Shown: piece after piece, positions 1 through 6,903 of the stretch
How the letters are laid out: every line of letters starts with the position of its first letter
Position numbering within the stretch: the stretch's first letter is position 1
Assembly (NCBI GenBank): GCA_910579155.1
Contig: CAJTTS010000141.1
Coordinates: 1-6,955 of the forward strand
Reading direction: 5' to 3'
Length of the DNA stretch: 6,955 nt
Source of the DNA: an uncultured Oscillospiraceae bacterium
Lineage (GTDB): Bacteria > Bacillota_A > Clostridia > Oscillospirales > Oscillospiraceae
Position numbers and translations under genes: made by a program
The notes under the pieces: generated by a model
The model's database searches: none
What the model was told of the DNA's origin: nothing
What the model saw: the letters and a program-made list of their open reading frames with translations, nothing else

Positions 1-67
<67 letters not shown>

Positions 68-152
68 GCACCCCCGTTTCCACATTTCCAGGTATCACTC
101 TGTTGAAATTGCGCTGAATGAGTCTTGTCGACCAGGCAGGGCTTTTCTTTTT

Positions 153-1772
153 TTAGGCGGGCATATATCCCCGGTACTCATGGGGGATATCCAGGCCCAG
201 TTCAAACTGTGCGAAGTTGATGTTGAACTCGATGTGCAGGCGGTAGTCGGCGTACACGTCGATCCGCTTGATGAGATAGCCTGCCACCATCTTCTTGGTG
301 ACGATGTCGCTGTCGTCAAAAAGCTCGGACCACTTCAGGATGCGCTGATAATCATTCCGAATCTCGTCTGCCTTGGCGGTACTCTGCTCCATCTCCGCGC
401 TCAATGAACTGACCTTTTCGCTGGCGGCCATCATCTTTGCTTTGGCCTCATCCGCCATCTCAGTCAGCACACTCTCCGGCAGGCTGCTTTTGCCTCGGAT
501 CACATCGTACAGTTTATCTTTGACGGACTCATACTCCTTGGTGGCCTTGGCAAACTCCCGCTTGGCGGCGGCCAGCTGGTTCTTGAGGTCCGCCGTCATG
601 TTCATGTGGGTGCGGGATACGATTTCGTCCTCCTGTAGTACCTTCATCTTGTCAAAGACCTGGTGGAGCACCTTGGTAACCATGCCATCCAGGATGTGGG
701 TGGTATAGCCTGTCTGCCCGTCGCAGTCCACCCGGTGCCTGGTCTTATTGTAACAGACATAACGGACCCGCCTGCGGAATACTGTCCCGCCCTTCAGATT
801 GTGGCGGACCGTGCCGTTGGTGGTGAGCGTCAGCCGACCGCCGCAGTGTCCGCAGAAAATGTTCCCGGACAGCATGGCCTGACCGCTTACGTTTTTGGGC
901 ATGGTACGCTGCTCGTTGTACTCGTTGACCCGCTCCGCCATCAGCTTCTGAGCCAGGGCAAAGGTGTCTGGATCTACGATTTGGAGCTCTTCAAAAATCT
1001 CAGACCGGCTCTCACCGCTGCGCAGGACACCGGTGTATGCGACATTGTGCAGGATATGCCCCACCGTGGCCTCATGCCAGTTGGAGCCGGTGCGGGTCTT
1101 GATGCCTTGGCCGCTGATCATGTTGGCGATCTTGCACCGGCCATAGCCGGAACCCACGCAGAGGTTGAACATCATGCGCACCACCCGAGCCTCGTCCTCG
1201 TCGATCTCCAGCTTGCAAACCTCATGCTTCCGCTTATTGAGGATGCCGCTGGGCACCAGCTTGTATCCGTAGGGAACTCCGCCGCCTCGGAACCGGCCCT
1301 CTTGCACCATCTGGCCCATGGCCGCCTTGGTGCGGATAGAGGTTTTCTGGCTTTCGCCGTCCGCCTGCCAATAACGGATATAGTTGGTGAGGCGGTCGGT
1401 GTGGGACTCAAAGCGCTGTTCCCCCTCGTTGACGCTCCACACCCGGACGCCATGCTTTACAAACCATTCCACCACAAAGGGCGTTTCATCCGACTTGCGG
1501 CCCAGCCGGTCAAACATGAACACCAGCAGGATATCAAACTTGCCCTGCTCGGCCCGCTTTTTGATGAGCTGCAGCTTGTCCCGGTCATTGGCGCTGACTT
1601 TGTAGCCGGACACACCGGTCTCCTGCTCCTCGTTCACAATGACCCAGCCCATCTTGTCGGCGAAGTCCCGGCAGGCTTTGCGCTGCACGGGGATGTCCGC
1701 CTGGTTCAGCTCGTCGTGGTCGACCTGCTTGGTCGTTGAAACACGATATAAACAATCCACTCTTTCAGCCAT
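153..1772 (-). CDS. large serine recombinase (site-specific integrase/excisionase)
   Basis: This 539-aa protein belongs to the large serine recombinases, which integrate and excise mobile elements through a 5'-phosphoserine DNA linkage. The resolvase domain (about 5-150) has YRVS with catalytic Ser12 and Arg10, and FDRLGR with Arg89 and Arg92. The recombinase domain follows (about 160-285, with GGGVPYGY and NVAYTGVL). A zinc ribbon uses Cys307, Cys310, Cys340 and Cys350. A coiled-coil-rich stretch (about 395-480) and the C-terminal segment IKRIDVYADYRLHIEF complete the fold. All domains and key residues are present, so it should be active. The ATG follows a GGAAGGATGG ribosome binding site. 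The gene ends about 100 bp from a broken tRNA-Ala, the usual place for an integrase at an element end. The family is certain; the element it moves is inferred. Confidence 0.95.
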   Translation of the reverse strand: MAERVDCLYRVSTTKQVDHDELNQADIPVQRKACRDFADKMGWVIVNEEQETGVSGYKVSANDRDKLQLIKKRAEQGKFDILLVFMFDRLGRKSDETPFVVEWFVKHGVRVWSVNEGEQRFESHTDRLTNYIRYWQADGESQKTSIRTKAAMGQMVQEGRFRGGGVPYGYKLVPSGILNKRKHEVCKLEIDEDEARVVRMMFNLCVGSGYGRCKIANMISGQGIKTRTGSNWHEATVGHILHNVAYTGVLRSGESRSEIFEELQIVDPDTFALAQKLMAERVNEYNEQRTMPKNVSGQAMLSGNIFCGHCGGRLTLTTNGTVRHNLKGGTVFRRRVRYVCYNKTRHRVDCDGQTGYTTHILDGMVTKVLHQVFDKMKVLQEDEIVSRTHMNMTADLKNQLAAAKREFAKATKEYESVKDKLYDVIRGKSSLPESVLTEMADEAKAKMMAASEKVSSLSAEMEQSTAKADEIRNDYQRILKWSELFDDSDIVTKKMVAGYLIKRIDVYADYRLHIEFNINFAQFELGLDIPHEYRGYMPA

Positions 1773-1775
1773 TTT

Positions 1776-1825
1776 GTATCCATCCTTCCAATCATCATGT
1801 GCAAACAGGTGGGAGGATCGGATAC
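1776..1825 (-). promoter_or_regulatory. leader hairpin covering the recombinase ribosome binding site
   Basis: In the minus-strand mRNA, GTATCC-g-ATCCT (positions 1825-1814) pairs with AGGAT-GGATAC (1786-1776). This gives 11 base pairs with one bulged G, plus two more G-C pairs beyond a mismatch. The 3' arm contains the AAGGATGG ribosome binding site and ends three bases before the ATG. The loop is about 21 nt. Folding would hide the ribosome binding site and keep recombinase translation low. The pairing is read directly from the sequence; the regulatory effect is inferred. Confidence 0.55.
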
Positions 1826-1869
1826 CTTTTCTATGAAATTTTCAAGGTGCCATGGCTTGCGCCACACCG

Positions 1870-1898
1870 ATTATCCCACAGTCCGCAGAGAATGTCCA
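1870..1898 (-). promoter_or_regulatory. probable housekeeping promoter for the recombinase
   Basis: On the minus strand, TGGACA (1898-1893) and GATAAT (1875-1870) are separated by 17 bp. Transcription would start near 1863 and give a leader of roughly 90 nt. That leader includes the hairpin over the ribosome binding site and a small upstream stem closed by a GCAA tetraloop (GGC-GCAA-GCC). Confidence 0.5.
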
Positions 1899-1938
1899 AT
1901 CATTTCGCCGAACAGCTTCGACGGCCTGGATATATGAA

Positions 1939-1974
1939 AAGCGGCGCTGCCCCGATGTGGGAACAGCACCGCTT
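1939..1974 (-). terminator. intrinsic terminator after the Rpn-family gene
   Basis: The minus-strand RNA forms AAGCGGUGCUG / CAGCGCCGCUU, an 11-bp stem with one G-U pair, around a 14-nt loop. A short UUUU then CAUAU run follows. It lies about 34 nt past the stop of the nuclease gene and before the recombinase promoter. On the plus strand the same stem has a C-A mismatch and no T run, so it should act in the minus direction only. The short U tract makes it moderate. Confidence 0.6.
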
Positions 1975-2007
1975 CAAACTGCGTATTTTCTTTTTGGGAA
2001 AAAGCCA

Positions 2008-2964
2008 TCACTGCTTTTGAAGCAGATCGGCATACCTGGGACGGTCGGTTTCCGGTACACCCAGAGTTTCCATCGCTTTTTCCAACGACCAGCCGGTGTT
2101 GGCCATCAAACTGCGGATGGAGGCCAAGAACCCTTCGGCACGGCCCTCGGCACGGCCTAAATCTCTTACGCCTTCACTCAAATTACACATCTGATGCACC
2201 TCCGCTTCCAGTGTTTCCGTCATGGGAATGTCGAATTCCTCTTGCAGTACCTGCCGTTTTTTTGCCTCGTCCGCCTTGGGCGAAAGCAGTACATCCAGCA
2301 GCTTTATCACTCCGTCATAGTTTTCTTGATCTTCTCCACCTAGGCACAGCATGACAACACAAAGCAGATCATAGTTCTCAACAGGCTCCTTCACATTGCC
2401 AATCAGGTTTTCCTCTGCCATGCGATAACGGGTGATGCTGTTTTGCCGTCTTTTCGGCGGAGTCATGCAGACAAAAATGGAGTAGACTTTTTTAATGTTT
2501 TGGTACTCAGAATGAATAAACTCTGTCCCGTATTGAGCGGAGATCATTCGGCTGCAGTTGAAGATCGCCCGTTTGGGTATGGGGTAGCCTGGGTTGAACT
2601 TGCCCTGAGCTTCCACGTTGATGATAAGCTGGATCATCTCATGAGATTTCGGGGCCAACGCCATAAATCGGATATCGTAGGTGTTTGTTCCTTCCCCTTG
2701 GAACGTGTCCTCGTTGCTGATGCCCCGGATCTTTACGACGTTGGTCTCTCCCGGCGCTATCGCTATCTCGCTCACCTGGGGCGTACCTTCGATGTATTTC
2801 TCCGCAATTTCTTTGACGTCACAGTTCCGGTACTCGTCCAGGCAGCTTTTCATGATCCAGGCGAGAATGATCTTCTCCGACAGAAGTTTTTTGCAGGCGG
2901 CGTCATACTGAGCGTTCTGATCCGTAGCGTGAATGTCGTCCGCAATCGGGGTGTTGACTTCCAT
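2008..2964 (-). CDS. Rpn family recombination-promoting nuclease / PD-(D/E)XK transposase-like protein
   Basis: This 318-aa protein has the layout of the Rpn/PDDEXK-type 'putative transposase' family, DNA endonucleases linked to RecA-independent recombination. The N-terminal nuclease core has Asp97 (TYDIRF) followed by LIINVEAQ with Glu118 and Gln120, the family's D...ExQ metal site. The sequence after it (PKRAIFNCSRMISAQYG, then VYSIFVCMTPP) also fits. The C-terminal part has the family's usual GRAEGRAEG linker (270-278) and a short helical tail. The ATG follows AGGAG with about 10-nt spacing. Its own extended -10 promoter and terminator make it a single-gene unit 67 nt after the sigma-54 gene. 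Members are often present in many copies in gut Clostridia. The family call is solid; whether this copy cuts DNA is unknown. Confidence 0.85.
   Translation of the reverse strand: MEVNTPIADDIHATDQNAQYDAACKKLLSEKIILAWIMKSCLDEYRNCDVKEIAEKYIEGTPQVSEIAIAPGETNVVKIRGISNEDTFQGEGTNTYDIRFMALAPKSHEMIQLIINVEAQGKFNPGYPIPKRAIFNCSRMISAQYGTEFIHSEYQNIKKVYSIFVCMTPPKRRQNSITRYRMAEENLIGNVKEPVENYDLLCVVMLCLGGEDQENYDGVIKLLDVLLSPKADEAKKRQVLQEEFDIPMTETLEAEVHQMCNLSEGVRDLGRAEGRAEGFLASIRSLMANTGWSLEKAMETLGVPETDRPRYADLLQKQ
2135..2157. repeat. 12-bp-period direct repeat encoding GRAEGRAEG
   Basis: TCGGCACGGCC occurs at 2135-2145 and again at 2147-2157. It encodes, on the minus strand, the repeated (G)RAE units in the linker of the Rpn-family protein. 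Such four-residue units vary in number between family members, probably by replication slippage. Confidence 0.7.
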
Positions 2965-2991
2965 ATCCGCATCTCTCCTGTCTCTGTTCCT

Positions 2992-3020
2992 ATTTTACCA
3001 CAGTCGGCATGGGAAATCCA
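2992..3020 (-). promoter_or_regulatory. probable extended -10 promoter for the Rpn-family gene
   Basis: TGGTAAAAT on the minus strand (-10 hexamer at 2997-2992) has the TGn extension. The -35 region about 17 bp upstream (near 3020-3015) is poor. The start site would fall near 2985, giving a short leader with the AGGAG site. This supports transcription independent of the sigma-54 gene. Confidence 0.4.
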
Positions 3021-3031
3021 CTGTTTTTTCT

Positions 3032-4414
3032 CTATGCACCCTTTTCACAGCTTCCTCTCTGCCGCCGCTGAGAAGACCCGGGTATCCCCAGTTCCTCTCG
3101 GTATTTTGCCACCGTCCGGCGGGAGATGGCAACGCCCAAATCCTCCAATGCGGAGCGCACCTGTTCGTCGGAGAGAGGCTTGGAGGGCGTTTCCGCCTGG
3201 ATGAGCTGTGAGATGTGGCGTTTTACAGTGCTGCTGGACAAGTCGCCCTGGGGCGTGGTGAGCTTTACTGTAAACAGGTCGCGTAGCGATATGGACCGGC
3301 CCTGGAACACGATGTTTTTATCGTGGACCGCACGGCTCACGGTAGAGATGCTCAACCCCAGGTGCTCCGCCACATCTCCCATGGTCATGGCTTTTAATGG
3401 CTCATCGCGCAGAAAAAAGCCCTCCTGATAGCGCAGGATTTCCCTCATCAGCCGTTCTACTGTCGATTGCCGGTTCTCTAAGCACCGCATCAACTGTAAA
3501 GCATCATTCGTATTTTTTTCCAGATATTTTTGATTAGCCACATCGTCGCTTTGCTGCAGTAGTTTGGTGATTTCCTTGTTCAATGTCAGGCGGGGCAGGA
3601 AGCGGTGGTTCCATTCCAATCGAATTTGCCCGTTTTCAATTTGAATCGAGGCTTCCGGGATTTGATAGGGGATGGGGCGGTCATTACCATACCCCCTGGT
3701 TGGAAATGGCTCTAACTTACGGATCACCTCCGCTGTATCCTGGGCTTCTCTTTTCGTGCAGGAGAGCAGCTTGGCCAACCCGGCAATATTGTTTTTGGCA
3801 ACGAGTTCTAAACCGTCCTGGACGGCCCGCAGCGTCCGGGCGTTGAAGTCCTTTCCTTGTGTCAGTTGCAGGACGAGGCACTCACTTAGCGTTCTGGCGC
3901 CTACTCCAGCGGGCTGGAGGCTTTGCACAATGTACAGCGCCTGCTCCACATCAAACATGGGGACTTGGAGCTCATGGGCGATTTCCGAAAGCTCAAACTC
4001 CAAATATCCCCGGTCGTTCAGGCACAAAATCAAATACTCGCATAGACCTTTCATTGGTTCGCTGAGCCACTTCATACCCAGCAACTGGTCATAGAGCTGG
4101 TCGGTGAAATCACCTTCGCCGTCTTTGGAGCCTAGCTCTAACTCCTTCCAGCCGTCACAGTTTGTCCTCCGTGCTGTCAAATCGTCGAGGCTTTCGTCCC
4201 GCCAGGAGGGTTGGATCGTGTCGGAGTTCTGGCGAAGCAGAGATTCCACAGACAGGTGCTCATGGGTTTCCTCTATCTCCAGCAACGGGTTGGACAGGGC
4301 TTGATCTTGGATATATTCCCGTAACTCAGGAAGAGCCATTTGTAAAACTCCAAGGGATTGACGCATGGCCTGAGTCAAAAGCAGACGTTGTTCTGCACGC
4401 TGCGCTTGCTTCAT
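3032..4414 (-). CDS. rpoN: RNA polymerase sigma-54 factor
   Basis: This is a full-length 460-aa sigma-54 (RpoN; SigL in Bacillus). It directs RNA polymerase to -24/-12 promoters that open only with an AAA+ activator. Region I (about 1-50) is the activator-response segment, with LTQAMRQSLGVLQM and NPLLEIEE. The core-binding region contains SLQPAGVGARTLSECL (165-180). The helix-turn-helix follows (about 344-382, STVSRAVHDKNIVFQGRSISLRDLF). The RpoN box SRRTVAKYREEL lies at 431-442, with Ser replacing the usual first Ala. The frame stays open back to 4579, but family homology begins at MKQAQ, so I use the ATG at 4414. GTG codons at 4420 and 4423 sit better behind the GGGGGG ribosome binding site, and the resulting VDMKQ resembles Bacillus MDMK. 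No activator gene is in view. Neighbours are mobile-type genes, which is unusual for this factor. Confidence 0.95.
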   Translation of the reverse strand: MKQAQRAEQRLLLTQAMRQSLGVLQMALPELREYIQDQALSNPLLEIEETHEHLSVESLLRQNSDTIQPSWRDESLDDLTARRTNCDGWKELELGSKDGEGDFTDQLYDQLLGMKWLSEPMKGLCEYLILCLNDRGYLEFELSEIAHELQVPMFDVEQALYIVQSLQPAGVGARTLSECLVLQLTQGKDFNARTLRAVQDGLELVAKNNIAGLAKLLSCTKREAQDTAEVIRKLEPFPTRGYGNDRPIPYQIPEASIQIENGQIRLEWNHRFLPRLTLNKEITKLLQQSDDVANQKYLEKNTNDALQLMRCLENRQSTVERLMREILRYQEGFFLRDEPLKAMTMGDVAEHLGLSISTVSRAVHDKNIVFQGRSISLRDLFTVKLTTPQGDLSSSTVKRHISQLIQAETPSKPLSDEQVRSALEDLGVAISRRTVAKYREELGIPGSSQRRQRGSCEKGA

Positions 4415-4460
4415 ATCCACCACGACGATCCCCCCATAAAAGCAAACTTTATCTGCAATT

Positions 4461-4489
4461 ATTTTACAGTGGGATGTGTTTTCTGTCAA
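4461..4489 (-). promoter_or_regulatory. strong housekeeping promoter for the sigma-54 gene
   Basis: On the minus strand, a perfect TTGACA (4489-4484) lies 17 bp from TAAAAT (4466-4461). The start site would be near 4454 and give a leader of about 35 nt. Its position downstream of annotated ATG codons further right also argues that the sigma-54 protein starts at 4414-4423 and not at 4579. Confidence 0.75.
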
Positions 4490-4509
4490 GGTGTGGCGGT
4501 AATGTCTGA

Positions 4510-4540
4510 CCCAGGACAGTCTACAATAAACTGTCCTGGG
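4510..4540. repeat. 11-bp perfect inverted repeat upstream of the sigma-54 promoter
   Basis: CCCAGGACAGT (4510-4520) and ACTGTCCTGGG (4530-4540) are exact inverted copies around a 9-nt spacer. The 31-bp element ends about 20 bp upstream of the -35 box of the sigma-54 promoter. It could be an operator for a dimeric regulator. It could also be a hairpin ending transcription from the helicase unit, though no T run follows on either strand. Confidence 0.75.
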
Positions 4541-4567
4541 CTGGAAAACTGAGTATATGCCCTTTGC

Positions 4568-4589
4568 CGTCTCTGGCATCCCAGAGACG
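4568..4589 (-). terminator. 9-bp hairpin after the helicase operon
   Basis: CGTCTCTGG-CATC-CCAGAGACG is a perfect 9-bp stem with a 4-nt loop, starting four bases past the stop of the 56-aa gene. In the minus direction GCAAAGGGC follows instead of a U run, so it is not a classic intrinsic terminator. It may protect the mRNA 3' end or act together with the second palindrome at 4510-4540. Confidence 0.4.
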
Positions 4590-4593
4590 AATT

Positions 4594-4764
4594 CTAAGTG
4601 CTATGTTCCTCACCGTTCCCATGCTGGCGGATGAAAGAGTCAATAAGACTGGCGCGGATCTGCTGGGCAATGATAGGATTCTGCTCCGGGGCAAAGGTGA
4701 GGCTGACCTGATGGCCGGAGATGGTCAGTTCCACCGTATTTTTGTTCTTTTTCGCTGCACTCAT
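4594..4764 (-). CDS. small 56-aa protein, possibly TnpW-like, coupled to the DinG-like helicase
   Basis: The 56-aa product begins MSAAKKNKNTVELTISGHQV and continues SLTFAPEQNPIIAQQIRASL, ending in IDSFIRQHGNGEEHST. A basic N-terminus is followed by a short beta-hairpin-like stretch (VELTISGHQVSLTF) and an amphipathic helix (about 31-48). No signal peptide or membrane segment is present. The pattern, I-G-x4-V-x3-F then a helix with regularly spaced I/L, resembles the small TnpW family of clostridial transposons. That match is from memory of the pattern and is tentative. The gene is real on sequence grounds: a perfect AAGGAGG lies 7 nt before the ATG, and its ATGA overlaps the helicase stop by four bases, which points to translational coupling. 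The role is unknown; a helicase accessory protein is a guess from context. Confidence 0.75.
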   Translation of the reverse strand: MSAAKKNKNTVELTISGHQVSLTFAPEQNPIIAQQIRASLIDSFIRQHGNGEEHST

Positions 4765-6692
4765 GACCCGGCCTCCTTGAAATAGTCCGGTCCTTTGAGG
4801 CGGTAGATGAACTCCACCACGTCCTCCAGGCTGTCCGTGATTTTTATGTCAGGCAGGGCGGCCAGCATGGCTTCGTGGTGCCGTTGGCCGGGCGTCGAGC
4901 GTTCATCCAGGATGGCCACCACGCAGGTGTCCGTCTCGGTGCGGATGGCCCGCCCGAAGCCCTGCTTCAGCTTGATTTGCATCTCCGGAACTACCACAGC
5001 TTTGATAAAGGCTCGAAGGGTAGGGTACTCTGCCCGCTTTTTCTCCTTCAGAGCGTCCGGGCGGGAGAAGGGCAGGCGGGGGATCACCAGCAGGGACACG
5101 CAGTCCCCTGGGAAGTCGAAGCCTTCCCAGGCGGCCCCGGTGGCCAGCAGGACGCTGCCGGGGCTGGCTTTGAACTCCTGGGTGGTATGTACCGCGTTCC
5201 GGCCCAGGGTGAAGATGTCCCAGGGCAGGTCCATGTCCGCCAGCCGCTCCTTGATGGCCGACATGGCGGCGTAGGAGGTGAACAGCACCAGGGCGTGGCC
5301 CCAGCAGGCGTCCAGCAGGGCGGCGATCTCAGCCGCCAGCTCATCAACATAGCCGCTGTCCGCCTGCTCGGGCGGGTGCAGCGGCAGGTACAGCAGGCAG
5401 TTGGCTTTGTAGTCGAAGGGCGAGGCGGAGACGGACTCCGTTACCCGTCCATCGGCCATCAGGCCGGTTTCCTCTTTGAAGCGGTGGAAGTCTCTGCCCA
5501 CTGCCAGGGTGCCGGAGGTGAGGATAACGGGCCACTCCTGGTCCCAGAGGGCGGCCCGGAGCTGGGCGGTCATATCGGCGGCCACGGCGCACAGCATGGC
5601 GCCGCCCCGCTTGTCCTCCATGACGTAAAACACTAGGCCAGCGTCCTCCTTGGTAAACAGCTCCATGGTAGAGGACAGCTTTTTCAGCTGGTGTTTGGTA
5701 TCCTTGGAGAGCAGGCCGTGGAGCTGCTTCTGGACGATATGGAGATTTCGGGCCGGGGCGATGAGGAACCGGGCAAAGCTGTTGAATGCTTTGCCGTTGT
5801 CGAAAGGCTCATTCATCAGCCGCAGCAGGGGCGCGGCCAGCTCGGTCAAGGATTCCGCTGCCAGCAGAAACTTTTCCCGGCGCAGGCTTCGAATCAGGCC
5901 GTTGATGTCCCCGGCCTCCAGAGTCGTGCCGAACATTTGACGGGCGGCGTCCGGCAGCTTGTGGGCCTCGTCGATGACCACGGAGCAGGCGTCTGGCAGG
6001 ATGGGGTCCCGGCCTGTTCCTTTGTGGATGGCGTCTGCCAGTAGCAAGTTGTGGTTGCAAATCTGGAAGGAAAATTCCCCGCTGTCACAGTCCTCTAGAA
6101 AAATCCGATAGCGGCAGTCCTCCCGGTCACACTCGCAGACCTGGGGGACGCAGACACGCTCCCGGTCGTAGTTGCTGAGATGGGGGACGCCGTCCATATC
6201 TAAGTGCTCCCGCAAAGAGAGCAGTGCTTCAATCGTCAGTTCATTTTTCTTGCTGAGCCTGATTTGGAGCAGCCGTTGTTCCAGTCTCTGACGGCAGACA
6301 TAGTGGGATTTCCCTTTGCGGATCACTGCCGTGAGAGGCCGGTCAATTATGCTGTCCTCCAGCATGGCGGAGGATAGCATGGGCAGGTACTCCGTCTGCA
6401 CCGCGTTTTGCAGGGCGATGCTGGAGGTGGAGATAAGGATGGGCTGGCAACTCTGTCCCCTGGCGGAGCGGAAACGGTGGAGCACCGCTCCCGCCGCCAG
6501 GTAGGCGTAGGTCTTGCCGATGCCTGTTCCGGCGTCACACAAGGCGATAGAGCGGTCCAGCAGGGCGTCCAGCATCAGATGGCTGAGATGCGCCTGCTCG
6601 GGGCGCTCCGCCATGCCCTGGGCCGGAAGCAGATCATGAAAAATGTGGTCGATCATTTCATGGGTTTTTTTCCTGTTATCTTTGGTGTTCAT
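4761..6692 (-). CDS. DinG-like ATP-dependent DNA helicase with iron-sulfur cluster motif
   Basis: This 643-aa protein is a superfamily 2 helicase of the DinG/XPD type, which unwinds DNA 5'-3' and clears D-loops, R-loops and forks. Motifs run in order: Q-motif-like RPEQ (30-33), Walker A AGTGIGKT (54-61), STSSIALQNA (88-97), an iron-sulfur set Cys133, Cys181, Cys186, Cys193 with an extra Cys188, DEAH box (241-244), LTSGTLA (391-397), LFTSYAAM (470-477), GAAWEGFDFPGD (519-530) and GFGRAIR (578-584). There is no exonuclease domain, unlike Bacillus DinG. I chose the ATG at 6692 because AAGGGG precedes it with 9-nt spacing. The in-frame ATG at 6722 lies inside a strong hairpin without a ribosome binding site. 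It shares ATGA with the 56-aa gene. Helicases of this type are common in clostridial conjugative elements; chromosomal origin is not excluded. Confidence 0.9.
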   Translation of the reverse strand: MNTKDNRKKTHEMIDHIFHDLLPAQGMAERPEQAHLSHLMLDALLDRSIALCDAGTGIGKTYAYLAAGAVLHRFRSARGQSCQPILISTSSIALQNAVQTEYLPMLSSAMLEDSIIDRPLTAVIRKGKSHYVCRQRLEQRLLQIRLSKKNELTIEALLSLREHLDMDGVPHLSNYDRERVCVPQVCECDREDCRYRIFLEDCDSGEFSFQICNHNLLLADAIHKGTGRDPILPDACSVVIDEAHKLPDAARQMFGTTLEAGDINGLIRSLRREKFLLAAESLTELAAPLLRLMNEPFDNGKAFNSFARFLIAPARNLHIVQKQLHGLLSKDTKHQLKKLSSTMELFTKEDAGLVFYVMEDKRGGAMLCAVAADMTAQLRAALWDQEWPVILTSGTLAVGRDFHRFKEETGLMADGRVTESVSASPFDYKANCLLYLPLHPPEQADSGYVDELAAEIAALLDACWGHALVLFTSYAAMSAIKERLADMDLPWDIFTLGRNAVHTTQEFKASPGSVLLATGAAWEGFDFPGDCVSLLVIPRLPFSRPDALKEKKRAEYPTLRAFIKAVVVPEMQIKLKQGFGRAIRTETDTCVVAILDERSTPGQRHHEAMLAALPDIKITDSLEDVVEFIYRLKGPDYFKEAGS

Positions 6693-6710
6693 CCGAATAG
6701 TCCCCTTAAG

Positions 6711-6738
6711 GCGGCCCCGCATTTTGATGCGGAGCCGC
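6711..6738 (-). promoter_or_regulatory. 12-bp hairpin just upstream of the helicase ribosome binding site
   Basis: The minus-strand RNA folds as GCGGCUCCGCAU-CAAA-AUGCGGGGCCGC, 12 pairs including one U-G, with a 4-nt loop. It ends four bases before the AAGGGG ribosome binding site of the helicase gene. No U run follows, so it is unlikely to be a terminator. A role in mRNA stability, processing or translation control is possible. Confidence 0.5.
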
Positions 6739-6838
6739 TTGGATTCATTTCATCATCGTTCTCACCGCATTTGCACTCGCACCCCGGTGAGGTTGGGAAC
6801 AGTACGGGCCGGGTCCGGCATGACCCGCGCGGGCGTGT

Positions 6839-6870
6839 ACCTGGGGTCTCTGCTGATTTCAACCCCAGGT
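6839..6870. repeat. 9-bp inverted repeat
   Basis: ACCTGGGGT and ACCCCAGGT are exact inverted copies around a 14-nt spacer, in the gene-poor region between the helicase and the plus-strand promoter. No T run follows on either strand. The function is unknown. Confidence 0.6.
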
Positions 6871-6903
6871 GGAGCCCTGCGGCCTGGTTCTCAGACCGGT
6901 CTA

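Noticed and set aside
663..1739. Long plus-strand open frame (358 codons) opposite the recombinase
   Set aside because: It is antisense to a protein with every catalytic and zinc-binding residue of the serine recombinase family, and its own translation has no recognisable domain.
1703..1795. Thirty-codon leader ORF overlapping the recombinase start in another frame
   Set aside because: It has no convincing ribosome binding site and simply overlaps the leader and first codons of the recombinase; the length is within chance.
1846..1856. Sigma-54-type -24 element (TGGCAC) in the recombinase leader
   Set aside because: The matching -12 TTGC at the required spacing is absent, and a TGGACA/GATAAT promoter lies just upstream.
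3000..3029. Plus-strand terminator ACAGT...ACTGTTTTTTC
   Set aside because: The stem is only about five to seven pairs with a loop of about ten, and no plus-strand gene ends here.
2443..3204. Plus-strand open frame (253 codons) across the nuclease and sigma-54 genes
   Set aside because: It runs antisense across two well-supported genes, with no ribosome binding site or family resemblance.
4415..4579. N-terminal extension of sigma-54 to the ATG at 4579
   Set aside because: The extra 55 residues have no sigma-54 homology and would cover the near-consensus promoter and the 11-bp palindrome.
6693..6722. Helicase start at the ATG at 6722
   Set aside because: That ATG sits inside a 12-bp hairpin with no ribosome binding site, while the ATG at 6692 has AAGGGG nine bases upstream.
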